A DNA stretch of 64,000 nucleotides from NCBI GenBank assembly GCA_005656395.1, contig SRSI01000071.1:434001-498000 (forward strand). Direction: 5' to 3'. Shown here one piece after another: positions 18,754 through 30,138 of this stretch. The stretch is from Strongyloides papillosus. Taxonomy: Eukaryota > Nematoda > Chromadorea > Rhabditida > Strongyloididae. Numbering within the stretch: the stretch's first letter is position 1; every line of letters begins with the position of its first letter. Below the pieces are notes generated by a model. The model ran no database searches and was not told the origin of the DNA. It was given only the letters and a program-made list of their open reading frames with translations. The position numbers and the translations under genes were made by a program.

Positions 18754-21700
18754 ATGGCACTCATTGTGTCTCATCTTTATTTCACAAAAAAGATAATCTA
18801 TATAATATTAATAATATGCTTAATAAACTTATCAACAAAAAATATATATGGTAAGCAATTAAAAAAATTAACCCTTTTTTAACTTCACTTCTAAATTATT
18901 TTTAATATTGTTATTATTTTTTTTGTAGCAGCAATAAATTCACCATCAACAAATGATATATCAGATGAGGGGAGTGGTGAAGGATCTCGAGTAAATGGAG
19001 CACCAGCATCACCACCAGATGATGTAGCTGAAAAGGAGACATCTAATGGTGAGAAGGACGAAAAAGATGAAAATACAGAAGGTCTTTGTGTGGATAAACA
19101 TGATCTTTGTAAATTTTGGTCTAATATTGGTGAATGCCAATCTAACAAAGATTGGATGACCAAAAATTGTCCAATATCATGTAATTTATGTAATGGTATG
19201 TTAAAAAATCAAATATATCTAAATGTGTTAAAATAGTGGTGGGTAGTAATGTAATTTTATATTAAAATTTAATTAATCACTATCATAACTGGATACTAGT
19301 GATATATATATACATTTTTATATATTTATTAAAATTTTTAAAATAGTTTTTGACTTTAACCCTAACATAATAAGTATATATATTTTCCTTTTTTCATTAA
19401 TTAATAATCTTTTAAGAAAAGATAAAGATGTAGTAAAAATACTTTATTAATTATTTCGTATTGCGTTAATACATTCTAAAATTAGCAAACAGGGTTTTTC
19501 TTTTTATTTTTTTAAAGTTTAGAAATAGGATGTGATTAACTATGAAAAGGAATCTCAATAATTTTTGTGCATTTTCTTGGTTAATATTATACATTTTGAA
19601 AACATTTTTGACAAAGAGCATATTTAATTTAATATGTCATTTTAAATTGTTTTGATAAAGAAAGTAATGGAGATATATTGTAGTTTGTAAAAAAAAACAC
19701 ATTTGTACGACATTAAATTTATAGTACTATAAAATTTTTTTACCATCCTTTTTTTCAGGATCTGCTATTTGTATTGATAGGCATAGACTTTGTGGCTTTT
19801 GGACAGCTATTAATGAATGTGAAACAAATGCTGTATGGATGTTGTCAAATTGCGCTCTTTCCTGTAAGGCATGTAAAGGTAAGTTAATAATTTATAGGAT
19901 CTTTTATTTTATGTCCTTGAACTTATTAATATTATTCCTTTTTTAACTTATTTTATATTAATATTTTTCTGTTTTATTATCTTTTTTTCTGTATTAGAAT
20001 TTGAAAATAGTGTGTTTTTTGTTTTTATTATCCAACATGATATAACATTTTATTTTTATTTTTTATTTTTTTTCCATATCACTAAATATAATACAATGAA
20101 ATGTAGGACAATGAAAGTACCTATCAATATTATTAATTTTAGAAGGAAAGTAATAAAAATTAAATTTTATATAGTAATGTAAAGGAGTAGATATTGCGTT
20201 TATTGCAAATTACCTAAAATTGAATTTATTTTGATGTGTTATATATATTTGTTTTCCCTTTGACATATCATTGAATTTCTCATTATATAATTATTAAAAA
20301 TATATTACAGGATATATATGAAAACTTTTTAATTACCTATAAATAAATTTATACATAGATCTCGTTAACACTTCATTATATTTAAAACCTTTTTCGTATT
20401 TAATTATTAATCAGTAATTTGCTAACAACTATTATTTTAAAACTAGATTTTTAGTGAGATTAATAAAAGTTAATATGAAAATTCGTATAATACATCTTAT
20501 TCGATCTTTTTAGGGAAACCAACAAATGACATCTCTATTAAAGGAAACTCAAATGATATAATTTTTTCGGAGAGTGATTGTACATTTACTCCAACAAATG
20601 AAGAAATTGTAAGAAGAAGGCATATATCTATTTCTGATGTAAGAAATAGTAATGGAAAATTCGGATGTGTCACACCCTTACCTCCAAATGATTGTAGAAA
20701 AAATTTATGTTATCATTTAAAATTCAGAACATTTGATGGATCATGTAATAACATTGATAGGCCACTGTGGGGTGCTGCATTTACACCATTTACTAGATTT
20801 AAAAAAGCTATATATGACGATGGATTTTCTGCTCCTGTTGCATCATTTGCTGCCGTTAGGCCATCAGCTCGGGAAGCTTCACGTTTATTATTATCTTCCT
20901 CAGCTGAGGTAACAACAAAATCAAATGCTCTACTCATGCAATGGGGACAATTTTTGGCTCATGATATGTCAAAAACTACTATGCTTAATAATCAAGAATG
21001 TGCAACATGCACCTCTAATCAAGGGCGTTGTTATTCAGTTATGTTATCACGTGCTGATCCTACATTTGGAAGATTTATGTGTCTTCCTGTTGCTAGAAGC
21101 ACACCAATATGTGGTTCTGGTACTGAAATGGATAATACAAGAGAACAATATAATGAAAATACAGCTTTTATTGATGGTTCACTTATTTATGGATCATCAA
21201 CAAAAGACCAATTCTTATTTAGAAAAGGTGCATTTTTGAAGACGAAAATTGTTAAAGGAAAAGTTTTCCCACAAATTGATAGTAATAATAATATTGTTGG
21301 TGGTGATGATCGTGCTAATATTTTTGTTGGTCTTGCTGCATTACATACATTGATGGTCAGACAACACAATAGAATTGCTTTAGCATTTCAATCAATTAAC
21401 CCACATTGGGATCAAGATCGTATCTTCCATGAAACAAGAAAAATCATTGGAGCTATTATTCAAAAAATAACTTACAGAGAATATTTACCAAGAATTTTAG
21501 GAAGAAGAACAAGAAGAATTTTGGGACCATATAATGGATATAATGATGATGTCAATCCATCAATTGCTAATGAATTTACTGGATGTGCATTCCGTTTTGG
21601 ACATGGTATGCTTCAAGAATTTTATCCATTCTTAAATGAGAACTTTGATCAAGTTGGTGGTGTACCGTTTAATGATGGTATGTTTAAGTCTGGTCATATT

Positions 21701-22297
21701 ATTAATAATGGAATTGATCCATTATTAAGAGGTTTATTAACATTACCAGCTAAAATGCCTCAAAGATTAACATTTGCTGTGACAGAAAGAATCTTCGGTA
21801 ACTCAGATTTGGGATCAATTAATATTCAAAGGGGACGTGATCATGGTATTCCTGGGTACGTAGCATGGAGAGATATGTGTAATTTACCAAAGGTAAAAGA
21901 TTTTGATGATCTTAATACAACAATTACTTCGGCTGTTATTAGAAATAATTTGAAACTTCTCTATAAACATGTCGAAAATATTGATATGTACATAGGATCC
22001 CTCCTTGAAGATCCTGTTGATGGTGCTATATTTGGGCCAACATTAATATGTATTGTTGGCAAACAATTCAAAGCTCTCCGTGATGGTGATAGATTTTATT
22101 ATGAAAATAGAAAAATATTTACTGATGAACAGGTTAATGCTATCAATAATATAACATTAGCAAGAGTTCTATGTGATAGTGGTGATAAAATGAGACATGT
22201 GCCCAAAGAAGGATTTAATCAAGTTAAGGCTGAAGATTTAGTTGATTGTACTACATTACCAGTTATAGATTTATCTCCATGGAAAACAGCTATGTAA
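18754..22297 (+). CDS. Secreted double-ShK animal haem peroxidase (MLT-7/SKPO-like)
   Basis: Four exons: 18754-18850, 18929-19195, 19759-19878 and 20514-22297; 755 aa, all phase 1. A signal peptide (1-~32) is followed by an acidic linker with DEGSGEG and two six-Cys ShK modules at residues 86-120 and 126-160, each on its own exon. A complete peroxidase domain (~190-745) follows. Visible residues are WGQFLAHD (Gln307, distal His311), the Ca-site block TAFIDGS, catalytic Arg428 (DDRAN), proximal His525 (FRFGHG) and INIQRGRDHG. The two carboxylates that covalently anchor haem in myeloperoxidase are Ala310 and Ile431 here. Nematode ShK-peroxidases act outside the cell, in cuticle cross-linking and moulting; that role is inferred by family. 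An AATAAA lies at 22616. Confidence 0.92.
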
Positions 22298-22830
22298 TTA
22301 AAAAAGAAAGAAATACTTTATTACTAATTAAAATTCCTGGTTTTATGAAGACTATTTTTGAATTTATTTACTCTAAGCTTGTCATTATACTGCGTCACAA
22401 AGATCATGTAACAATTATCCTATCGAATAGTCTTTTGTTTTGCTTTTTATCATTTATTTGCAATAATTTATAGTTTATATAGAAATGTGTAGTTTTTTTC
22501 CAGAATAAGTAATCAAGAAATTTTAAAATACGGATCTTTGTTATGAGTAATGTCAAGTTTAGCAAAAAACAACAAAATATTTCCATTATTTACTAATAGA
22601 ATATTTATTGATTTCAATAAAGCAAAAAATCCTGTTAACAGGGAAACAAATTTGATGTAAATAAACCAAAAAAATTATGTTCTTTTAACAATCAATAATA
22701 ACAAAAAATTTAATGGCTAAAAATATTATTTTATATAGAAAAAATTTTTTTCCCACCAACATCTGTCTCCCGTACATTTTTTTTAATATTTGTAAATTTG
22801 ATATAATTTAACTTTTAAATAAAAATAAAA
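22298..22830. other. Convergent 3' region between the peroxidase and RUN-PH genes
   Basis: 533 bp holding both 3' UTRs. The first AATAAA for each strand lies within the same 20 bp: plus-strand at 22616-22621, minus-strand (TTTATT on plus) at 22604-22609. The two transcripts probably overlap slightly. Confidence 0.5.
22616..22621 (+). terminator. Poly(A) signal AATAAA of the peroxidase gene
   Basis: Canonical hexamer about 320 bp past the stop. It overlaps the zone where the opposing gene also has its first AATAAA. Confidence 0.45.
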
Positions 22831-25728
22831 TTAATTTGTTAAACATTCATTTGTAAAATGTTCTGGCCATACATTAATCCATTCATCAAATGATTGTACC
22901 AACCTGAAGTAGGATCCTTTATCACTTTCTTTTAACTCTAGTAATGGTAATATACTTATTCCAAAGATGGATGATATTGCTGAGACGACTCTTTCTAACT
23001 CAAAATCGTCTCTAAATAATAAACAATGATATCCATTGGTGTTATCAAATATTATAATAACATGCCTATTATCAGTATCATGGTACATAATTTTAGTGTT
23101 TGTATCAATTTTTTTACTAAAATATACACGCATACTACCTTTTTCATTAAAATTAATATGTTCACTCGCAATTAAGATATGATTTTTTGTGGCAAAGAAT
23201 AACGTTGAAATGGGGCGATTAAATTCTTTAAATTCAGAATTTTCTAAAAACTCCTTCATTATATTCATCCATTTGCACATATCATTATAATTTAAAAATC
23301 CCAATTGAAAACGTGTCTTATTGTAGTTATCTTTAGGGATGACTGTAAAAATATGTAAATCAGAAGGATCATCATACTCTTCAACAATATTTTCAACATG
23401 TTCACAAATAACCATAGAAAATATAGCATCTTTACCTTCAGGATCTCTAAAGCCAATTATTTGATTATACGTCAGTTCACAATAAGCCTCTCTCCATGGT
23501 TTATATGGTTTACTACTAACAATTTTCCATGATGTTGTATCCTCCTCACGATATAATAATTTTGCCCCCGTGGTACTGGAACCACCTTCATTTAAAGATG
23601 AAATATTTTCATGTTTCCAGTATATTAATGAGAAGCATTCGACAGTAACATCATCCTTTTTTAGTTCATCTTTCAAGAATTTAATGTGAAAGAACCTTTT
23701 AATATTTTGATCAATACTAATAATAGGCATATTTATATTCTTATCACCACTATCATTAATACTCTTTTCACAAGTAATTTTAATTTTTTTAAAAATATTC
23801 TGTCCCAACAATTGGGATCCAATGTCAATACAATATGAAAAGTTATTCTTTTTAACGATACAATTGTCCATAATAAAACACCCATTTTTAGAGGAACATA
23901 TAATTGATTGATAATCATAAGAGATAGATATCATATCAATATCATTTAACGGTATAATTAAATGTGTTACATAACTCGCACTTTCATGTTTTCTTTCTAA
24001 ATTTTTTGTTGGTGTATATGATGATTCATCATCCTCATCTCTATCATTTAACTCGTTATCAATTATTTTTGGTTCCTCTGATATAGCTTCACAGGCAAAT
24101 GCAATTCCTTCTGTTACTTTTGATAATAGGTAAATATTCATATTGGATATACATAAATAGCGGAATTTTGGTTCTTCAATGGAGTGATCAATGAAAACAC
24201 CAAACATACTATCAAATTTTTCTTTACCATCCAAAAATACTTCAGCCAGGAGGTGCATGATATCACCAGGATCTTGAGGTATCTCACCATATTTACTTTC
24301 ATTATTTATATTCTCCTTAACAATTGGTGTTGATTGTCCATCATCATTTGACATATCACTATCAGCAGGTAAATCAAAAAGATTCGTTCCAGTTGTTGTT
24401 ATTCTTGATGTTGGTTCATGAAATAACTCAGCTAATGATGTTGTTGGTGATTTACCAAACATATCAGTTTGTCCAAAATTACGTATACTATTTATTAAAA
24501 ATGATTCAGGGTTGGTACGGTTTCTTGTTAATTTAACAGTCTTAAAAGTATTCTCATATTTCTCAAGAACTTTTTCTTTTTTGTCATCAGTTGAATTTTT
24601 GCGATTCTTTAATTTGCTAATACAATTTTCAGTAAAATTATTTGATGGTACAGATTCAGATTTCAACTCATCAACAGTTTTTGAGATAGTTCGTATCCTA
24701 TTACTTCCTAATAATTTTACTTCTTTCTCTATTTGTACCATTCTTTCTCTTTCTAATTGTTCATCATTTGTTAATATCTCAATTGGAGATCCTTGGATTG
24801 GTTTATCAGTACTATTATAAGGATTCGCAGCACGCATCATTTCCAAGTGCTTTTCAATGGCATTTTCTTGTCCTTCAACCTCCTCAACTTTACAATTTGA
24901 AAGTATTTTTGATAAATCACCCTCTGTAACATCTTCTTGCATCTTTTTTAGTTTGAATTCTTTTGTTTTTGATCCTTCATTATCGTCAATTAAATAGTTA
25001 TTTAAACTAGAACTTTTATCAGGTTCTGTATCTTTTATTAAGTAGTTACATTCAATAATAGAATCTTCAGAAGATGTTGACAAAGAATCGTCATTACTTC
25101 TATTTGGTAATATAAAATTATCAATTACATCAACGGCAGGCCTAATTTCATTTAAATTTGTATGCATTTCATCAGATTGTGGGATTAGTATAAAGTCAGT
25201 TTTTACATCTATTATTGATAACTCCGTTAATATATAATCTTGTATTTCTTTATTAAAAAAAGCTGCTTTATCAGAGTAATATTTAACATTTAACTTCCTA
25301 TCACCATTAAAAAAACAACGTAGATGGTGTTGTAAAAATTTTGAAGTAAGTGATGATTTTAACCATCCAATACAATTTAAATGATTATCATCTTTCCCAA
25401 AATCGAATTTAATATCAAGAATTTCTCTTTTTGTAAGGTATTCACATAAAAATTTCCAATAACTTAAATCTGATGATAATATACTAAAAAGAAATAGAAT
25501 TAAATATTTTCATATAACTTACCCGTGTCTAAGAAATTGATCTAAAGCAATAATCAATTCAACAGCAAGAGGATTTTTTCTCGTTAACTTTAAATTATCG
25601 CCATCAAAGGATATTTGCTTTTTAATATCGCCAAATGCTTTTTTTAATTTTTTATAATATCTTTTATGTTGGAGTTTGGAGGTGGTTTGGCGATACTCAA
25701 CCAAAACAAAGGGTGATGTGGTATACAT
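22831..25728 (-). CDS. RUN and PH domain protein, PLEKHM2/SKIP-like
   Basis: Two exons, 25728-25523 and 25483-22831, with a 39-bp intron (GTAAGT..TTTTTAG); 952 aa. Residues ~15-165 look like a RUN domain (NPLAVELIIALDQFLRHG across the junction, then YWKFLCEYL). A long Ser/Asp/Glu-rich disordered middle follows. The C-terminal half has a conserved block (DIMHLLAEVFLDGKEKF.., then YLCISNMNIYLLSKV) and a PH domain around 710-815 (PWREAYCELT..IIGF). It ends with a further folded segment (LVQSFDEWINVWPEHF). Domain order and several phrases resemble human PLEKHM2 (SKIP), the Arl8 effector that links lysosomes to kinesin-1. That function is inferred, and other RUN-PH proteins remain possible. It is convergent with the peroxidase gene. 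Confidence 0.8.
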
Positions 25729-26370
25729 AATGTTTAAAATTATGTTAGTTGTAGGTATTATATTTTGTATGACAAACCCGTTAAACTATAAATTTAAAAA
25801 GAATTTTAGGTTATAAAATTTAGAAAATAGATATAAATATAAAGATTATGTAAATGTAATGATAATTGCCTTTTTATAATATAAACAAATATCATTGGAT
25901 TGAAATAACAAAAAAAATTTATTGTAAAGGATTATAGTGATATTTTGGTATGATTATAAGTGATTTTACTTTAATGATTATGTTATAAAAACTATTAAAG
26001 AACTTATACAACTTTTTAAAGTAAATTTTGTTCACAATGAATAAAAAGTTATGGGAAAGATGAAAATTCAAAAATAAATTATGATTAATACAAAAAAACC
26101 AACTAAAACAATTGAATTTAACAAAAATTTAAGGATTTGTTATTATCAAATAAAAAACAGGTAAAAAATAAACCTGATTTAAAGATTAATGAATCGTGAT
26201 TGCTACAAAAACAACGAATTGGAATAGCGTAACATGTTACTCATATACCCATAAAATGCAAATAAATAAATGTACTATCTTATTAAAATAAATTAAAAAA
26301 TTTATTAGAATTATTTAAAAACTGATAACAAGCAAATAATGTAAAAAAACCGAAAAATATTAATTGTAAT
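25729..26370. other. Short intergenic region between two minus-strand genes
   Basis: Should hold the promoter of the RUN-PH gene and the 3' UTR of the next gene upstream. It is AT-rich with no ORF of note. Confidence 0.5.
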
Positions 26371-27663
26371 TTATTGATTATGTTTATCAATAAATTTATG
26401 CACCGTTTTGTCTGTTTTTGTAACAAGGTTCATCAAACCATCAACATCATTATGGTTATTACTACTACTAGTAGTCTCTTGCGATTTATCTTTTGTAACT
26501 TTTGTAAATGCTTCCTTCTCAGATGATTTTTTTTTCTCCAATTCATGTTGATGAATGCGCTCCAATAACTTTTTAGTTCTTTCATTTTCATTGAAATTTT
26601 TAAATATTTCATAGGTATCATTATTTAGTTTAATTCTACTCTTTTCGAGTGCAGCAAATTCTTTTCTTTGTTGCTCTGTTGGAGGTACCTCTGGATGCCA
26701 TGTTCCGATGACTTTAGGTGTTGTTTTTAGTACACCTTTCTTATTTTTACGATTTTTCTTATTCTTCCTCGATTTTATGCCTTTATTATTTGATGGTTTA
26801 CCTTTCTTTGTATTTTTTCTGGTTGATGGTGGATGGAAAGTGGTATTAGAACGAGAGAGAGTAGTTTGTTTAGGTGTTGCAGTAATATTGCCAACATTTT
26901 TCAAATTTTTCAATTTATTTTCTCCTAGTTTATTGGTGTTGTGATATGAAAGATTATTAACTTCATCAAATTCTTTACTCATATTATTAACCAACTCATC
27001 AGTTAACTCTTTTTCAATTTCTAGTATTGCCATTTTAACAGCATTATGATCCATTGTTGTATTAATAGCATCATGACGAACCTTCTCCAAATTGACTCCC
27101 ATGTTATATAACTTCTCAAGTGCCTTAATTTGACTAACCTCCCTTTGAGTGGTGGCATTCAATGATTTTTTAAGGTGATCAATTATAGAAACACCAGATT
27201 CTCTGTCATCAAGTATTTCTTTCAAACTTCTAACATCACTTTTTTTAAGATATTCATAAAGAACCTTCAAAAATTTAACTATCTTCTCCTCAACATTCTC
27301 AATTTCAATATTATTATTGACAAGGCTCTCATCAACATGACCTGAAGAAGATAGATTTTTATTCCCATTTACCTCTTCTATTTTATTTTTCTCAACAGAT
27401 ATATTGTTTCCTTGATCTGAACTGTGATCTTTTATAGATAACGTTCTATCATTTTTTTGATTGTTGACCTTTACAATATCTTCTCCAGATCCTTCAATAA
27501 TATCATTATTTTTAGTTATATCATCTACAGTGGTAAGCTTTGACGTCGTTGGAATAAGATTATCTCCGATAATTCTTTTATCAATCATGCCATCACTCTT
27601 CGGTGATTGAACCAATTTCTTATTACCTTCGTCGATTTTTCTTCTATCTATTTTGTCATCTTT
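26371..27663 (-). CDS. Long charged Lys/Asn/Ser-rich exon with a Ser-Gly site; alternative lectin exon or separate gene
   Basis: An open exon of 430 codons plus stop, beginning at a strong 3' splice site (CTATTTCAG, ending 27664) in phase 0. The product is hydrophilic. It carries an acidic-Gly-Ser-Gly-acidic site (IEGSGED, near 27489) of the kind used for chondroitin attachment. A helical middle (EEKIVKFLKVLYEYLKK, LEKLYNMGVNLEKV) and a very basic tract (KSRKNKKNRKNKKG) follow. No hydrophobic segment and no credible own start are visible; the ATG nine codons upstream lies inside the splice-site pyrimidine tract. Composition and strand match the lectin gene immediately upstream. Exon 3 of that gene ends in phase 0, so splicing 28250 to 27663 would be in frame and give a 723-aa lectin. 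Confidence 0.6.
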   Translation of the reverse strand, partial: KDDKIDRRKIDEGNKKLVQSPKSDGMIDKRIIGDNLIPTTSKLTTVDDITKNNDIIEGSGEDIVKVNNQKNDRTLSIKDHSSDQGNNISVEKNKIEEVNGNKNLSSSGHVDESLVNNNIEIENVEEKIVKFLKVLYEYLKKSDVRSLKEILDDRESGVSIIDHLKKSLNATTQREVSQIKALEKLYNMGVNLEKVRHDAINTTMDHNAVKMAILEIEKELTDELVNNMSKEFDEVNNLSYHNTNKLGENKLKNLKNVGNITATPKQTTLSRSNTTFHPPSTRKNTKKGKPSNNKGIKSRKNKKNRKNKKGVLKTTPKVIGTWHPEVPPTEQQRKEFAALEKSRIKLNNDTYEIFKNFNENERTKKLLERIHQHELEKKKSSEKEAFTKVTKDKSQETTSSSNNHNDVDGLMNLVTKTDKTVHKFIDKHNQ

Positions 27664-27789
27664 CTGAAATAGTAAGATAAGTTGTGTCAAAATAAAATAT
27701 ATTTTTAAAATCAGTAATTTTTTTATTATAGAGTTTTTATATGTATATTACTAGGTTAAATGTTATTATATGTTATATATCATTTAAAA

Positions 27790-29224
27790 TTAATTATCCC
27801 CAAAAAATGGAAAACTTTCAAGTAACTTGTTATAAATATTTTCCATTTTGTCAACAAACTGATAATCAACGGAAGAATCATCATTGTAATCTGATGCCAA
27901 TGAATCAAGAGTTTTAATGACCTTAATAGCTTTGTTTATTATAGAATGTGATTTTTGTGGTATAGTGTTAAGTTTTGGTGAGTCATTTATAGGTTTTAGA
28001 GAGCTATCTTGATTATGTCTTAATCTACTGTAAATGTTATATTCATCTGAAGGATCATCACCATGTGAAGGTGATTTATCATCATCCAATCCTAATTTAA
28101 TTATTTGTTTCATCCCATCAACCATATTACTAATTTCACTTATTATGCTGTTAGTTGTTTTCTACAAAAATGATGGATGGTTAGTCAAAATAATAACAAC
28201 TAATATTTTTTTGGATAATTTTTATGTGACATTTTTAAATTTTACTTACCACTATAGGTGTTGATGATGCAATATCTTCAGGTTTCCGCGTCATAATATT
28301 CTCAAAATCATTTGTCATTCCATCGCCACTTCCTTCATTATCAATTTCTTTGGTAACATTTAAATTTTTAGGATCCTTTGAATCAATAAATGTCAAAAGG
28401 ACAACATCTTTTTTATTATTCTTATCTTTATCAAATTCCCTACTGTCATATTCACTATCATCACTGTAATAATCATCCTTTTTTCTATCCTTTTCCTTCT
28501 TTTTAGAGTCATCATCCACACCATTTCCATCACTAATTCCAAGGAATTGTAAGATTTTATCAAATTTATCCCATAAAGGATTATTTGCTCTTTCCATCTA
28601 TAAGAAAAAGGTAAATAACATTAAAGAAAAGGATAAAAAACTTACGGCAAGATGGCTTTCTTTACTACGTTCACAAATAAATCTTACAGGTTTATCAGGG
28701 AGATTCATTGAAACGTCACATACCATTGGTTGAACAATTTTTTTATTAATTAAATAGTTTGCACATTTTTTGTCATTTTTATATTCTATTGAGCCATCAA
28801 ATGGCATAAATGAGTAATTTATGTTAGTTTTATCTACCCATATCCAATCACTAGAATTTGATGATGGTAGATATAAACCAATTTGAATGTGTCTTTCACC
28901 AACACCAGTAATATCGTTAGCATAATGTTTTAGGATCCATTGTAATTCATTATCACTATTAATTGAAACTAAGTCAGCATCTTGTGATAAACAATACTCA
29001 CGAGCACTTAACCATGATTGCCATCCAATATGAAATTGGTATTTATTATTATTTGGGCCTGGAATCCATGTTGTTGTTGGTCTAATATTAACACTAGATA
29101 TTGTTTGGAACTTAAATGAAATAAAAAAATATAAAATGTAAAAAATGATAAATCTTACTTTGGGAATAGCATGCAATTGTGATATTATAAAATAAAGAAG
29201 AAAGAGCACTTTGAATATTATCAT
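27790..29224 (-). CDS. Secreted C-type lectin domain protein with charged, Ser-Gly-bearing tail (proteoglycan-like)
   Basis: Four exons: 29224-29159, 29110-28646, 28597-28250 and 28161-27790, all phase 0; 416 aa. A signal peptide (1-~19) is followed by one C-type lectin-like domain (~42-172) with four cysteines (EYCLSQ, KKCANY, PMVCDV, FICER) and the WQSWLSAREYC opening. EPN/QPD and WND motifs are not visible, so calcium-dependent sugar binding is doubtful. The tail is acidic/basic low complexity with an EGSGDG site near residue 267, a consensus for glycosaminoglycan addition. The arrangement recalls the C. elegans lectin-bearing chondroitin proteoglycans CPG-5/CPG-6. The TAA at 27790 ends this reading, yet a large in-phase exon follows at 27663. 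Isoforms with alternative 3' exons are the simplest explanation. Confidence 0.78.
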
Positions 29225-29279
29225 AATATACGATTGGCAAACTCTAAGATAAGTGGTATTTAATATAAATGACAGTTAC

Positions 29280-29405
29280 AGGATAAATTGCCGTTTTAAC
29301 TTTTATGATATAAGATCATCCCTAGTAAGGTGGTAATCTTATGACGTAACCTAATTTGAGGAGCGCCATACGACCTGATTACTAGTTCATTAAAAGCCTC
29401 TTCTT
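29280..29405 (-). promoter_or_regulatory. Candidate proximal promoter block of the lectin gene
   Basis: About 125 bp of visibly higher complexity and GC than its surroundings, starting ~55 bp upstream of the lectin ATG. It contains TGACGTAA (bZIP-type) and AAGATCATCC..GGTGGTAATCTT, which can form a weak hairpin. Regulatory function is inference from position and composition. Confidence 0.3.
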
Positions 29406-29919
29406 AATAAAAAGATATAGGAAGAAAACATTTGGTAAATGTTAATATATTATATAGATATTTTAGTATTAAAAATGATTCCTAATAAAAATAAGGATGA
29501 GATTGAAAAAAAGTATAGAATAAATCGAATTAACAATAGTGATAGTCATGTTATTAAGGATAATTTTTCATTATAATTGTAAAAATATATATTTTTAATT
29601 GGATAATTAAGAGTAAAGTTTTCTCTTTCAGAAGAATTGACCTAAAAGATATAACTTGTATTTTATAATTGAAAGTAATTCATTACTAAGGATTTTTTTA
29701 TTTCAAAAAAGTTTGTTTTTTTAATGATTTAATATAAAATAATAAGTATGATAATTTATAAATTTATTATAAGGAAGAGAAATCAAAAACTTTTATTTTT
29801 TAATGTTATATGATTGTTTTTGCAAAAGAGAGAAAAAAAAAGTAAATTAAATTAACTGAAGGTTGAGAAGATAATTCGACATATAGAAAAGCTAGTTGTT
29901 TCTATTCAAATTAATTTAT

Positions 29920-30138
29920 TTATTTATAAATTTCATTACCCTGTACTCTTTTAAATGTATCACGTAATCCGGGTAATCCAATTAAGCATTGCTCCATTTT
30001 CATGTAATACCATCTATGTCGATTGAAAAAACTTTTTACCCATAAATTATAGAAGTATATTTGTTTTAAAACATTTCCATTTTCTCCAAATAAACATATT
30101 TTATTTGATTGTATAAATATAATACATGTGTATAACAT
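29920..30138 (-). other. Unassigned 72-codon ORF
   Basis: From the ATG at 30138 this frame reads MLYTCIIFIQSNK.. to ..LRDTFKRVQGNEIYK. Its second half has a varied, coding-like composition (WVKSFFNRHRWYYMKMEQ) unusual for this DNA. No splice sites, signal peptide or family match were recognised. It may be a decayed exon, a tiny gene or chance. Confidence 0.22.

Noticed and set aside
18891..19163. Minus-strand 90-codon frame with Ser/Pro-rich translation
   Set aside because: Shadow of the ShK/linker exon of the peroxidase.
28598..28645. Hydrophobic C-terminal tail (VSFLSFSLMLFTFFL) on the lectin if intron 2 is retained, resembling a GPI signal
   Set aside because: It is translated T-rich intron with proper GTAAGT and TTATAG ends; the next exon continues in phase.
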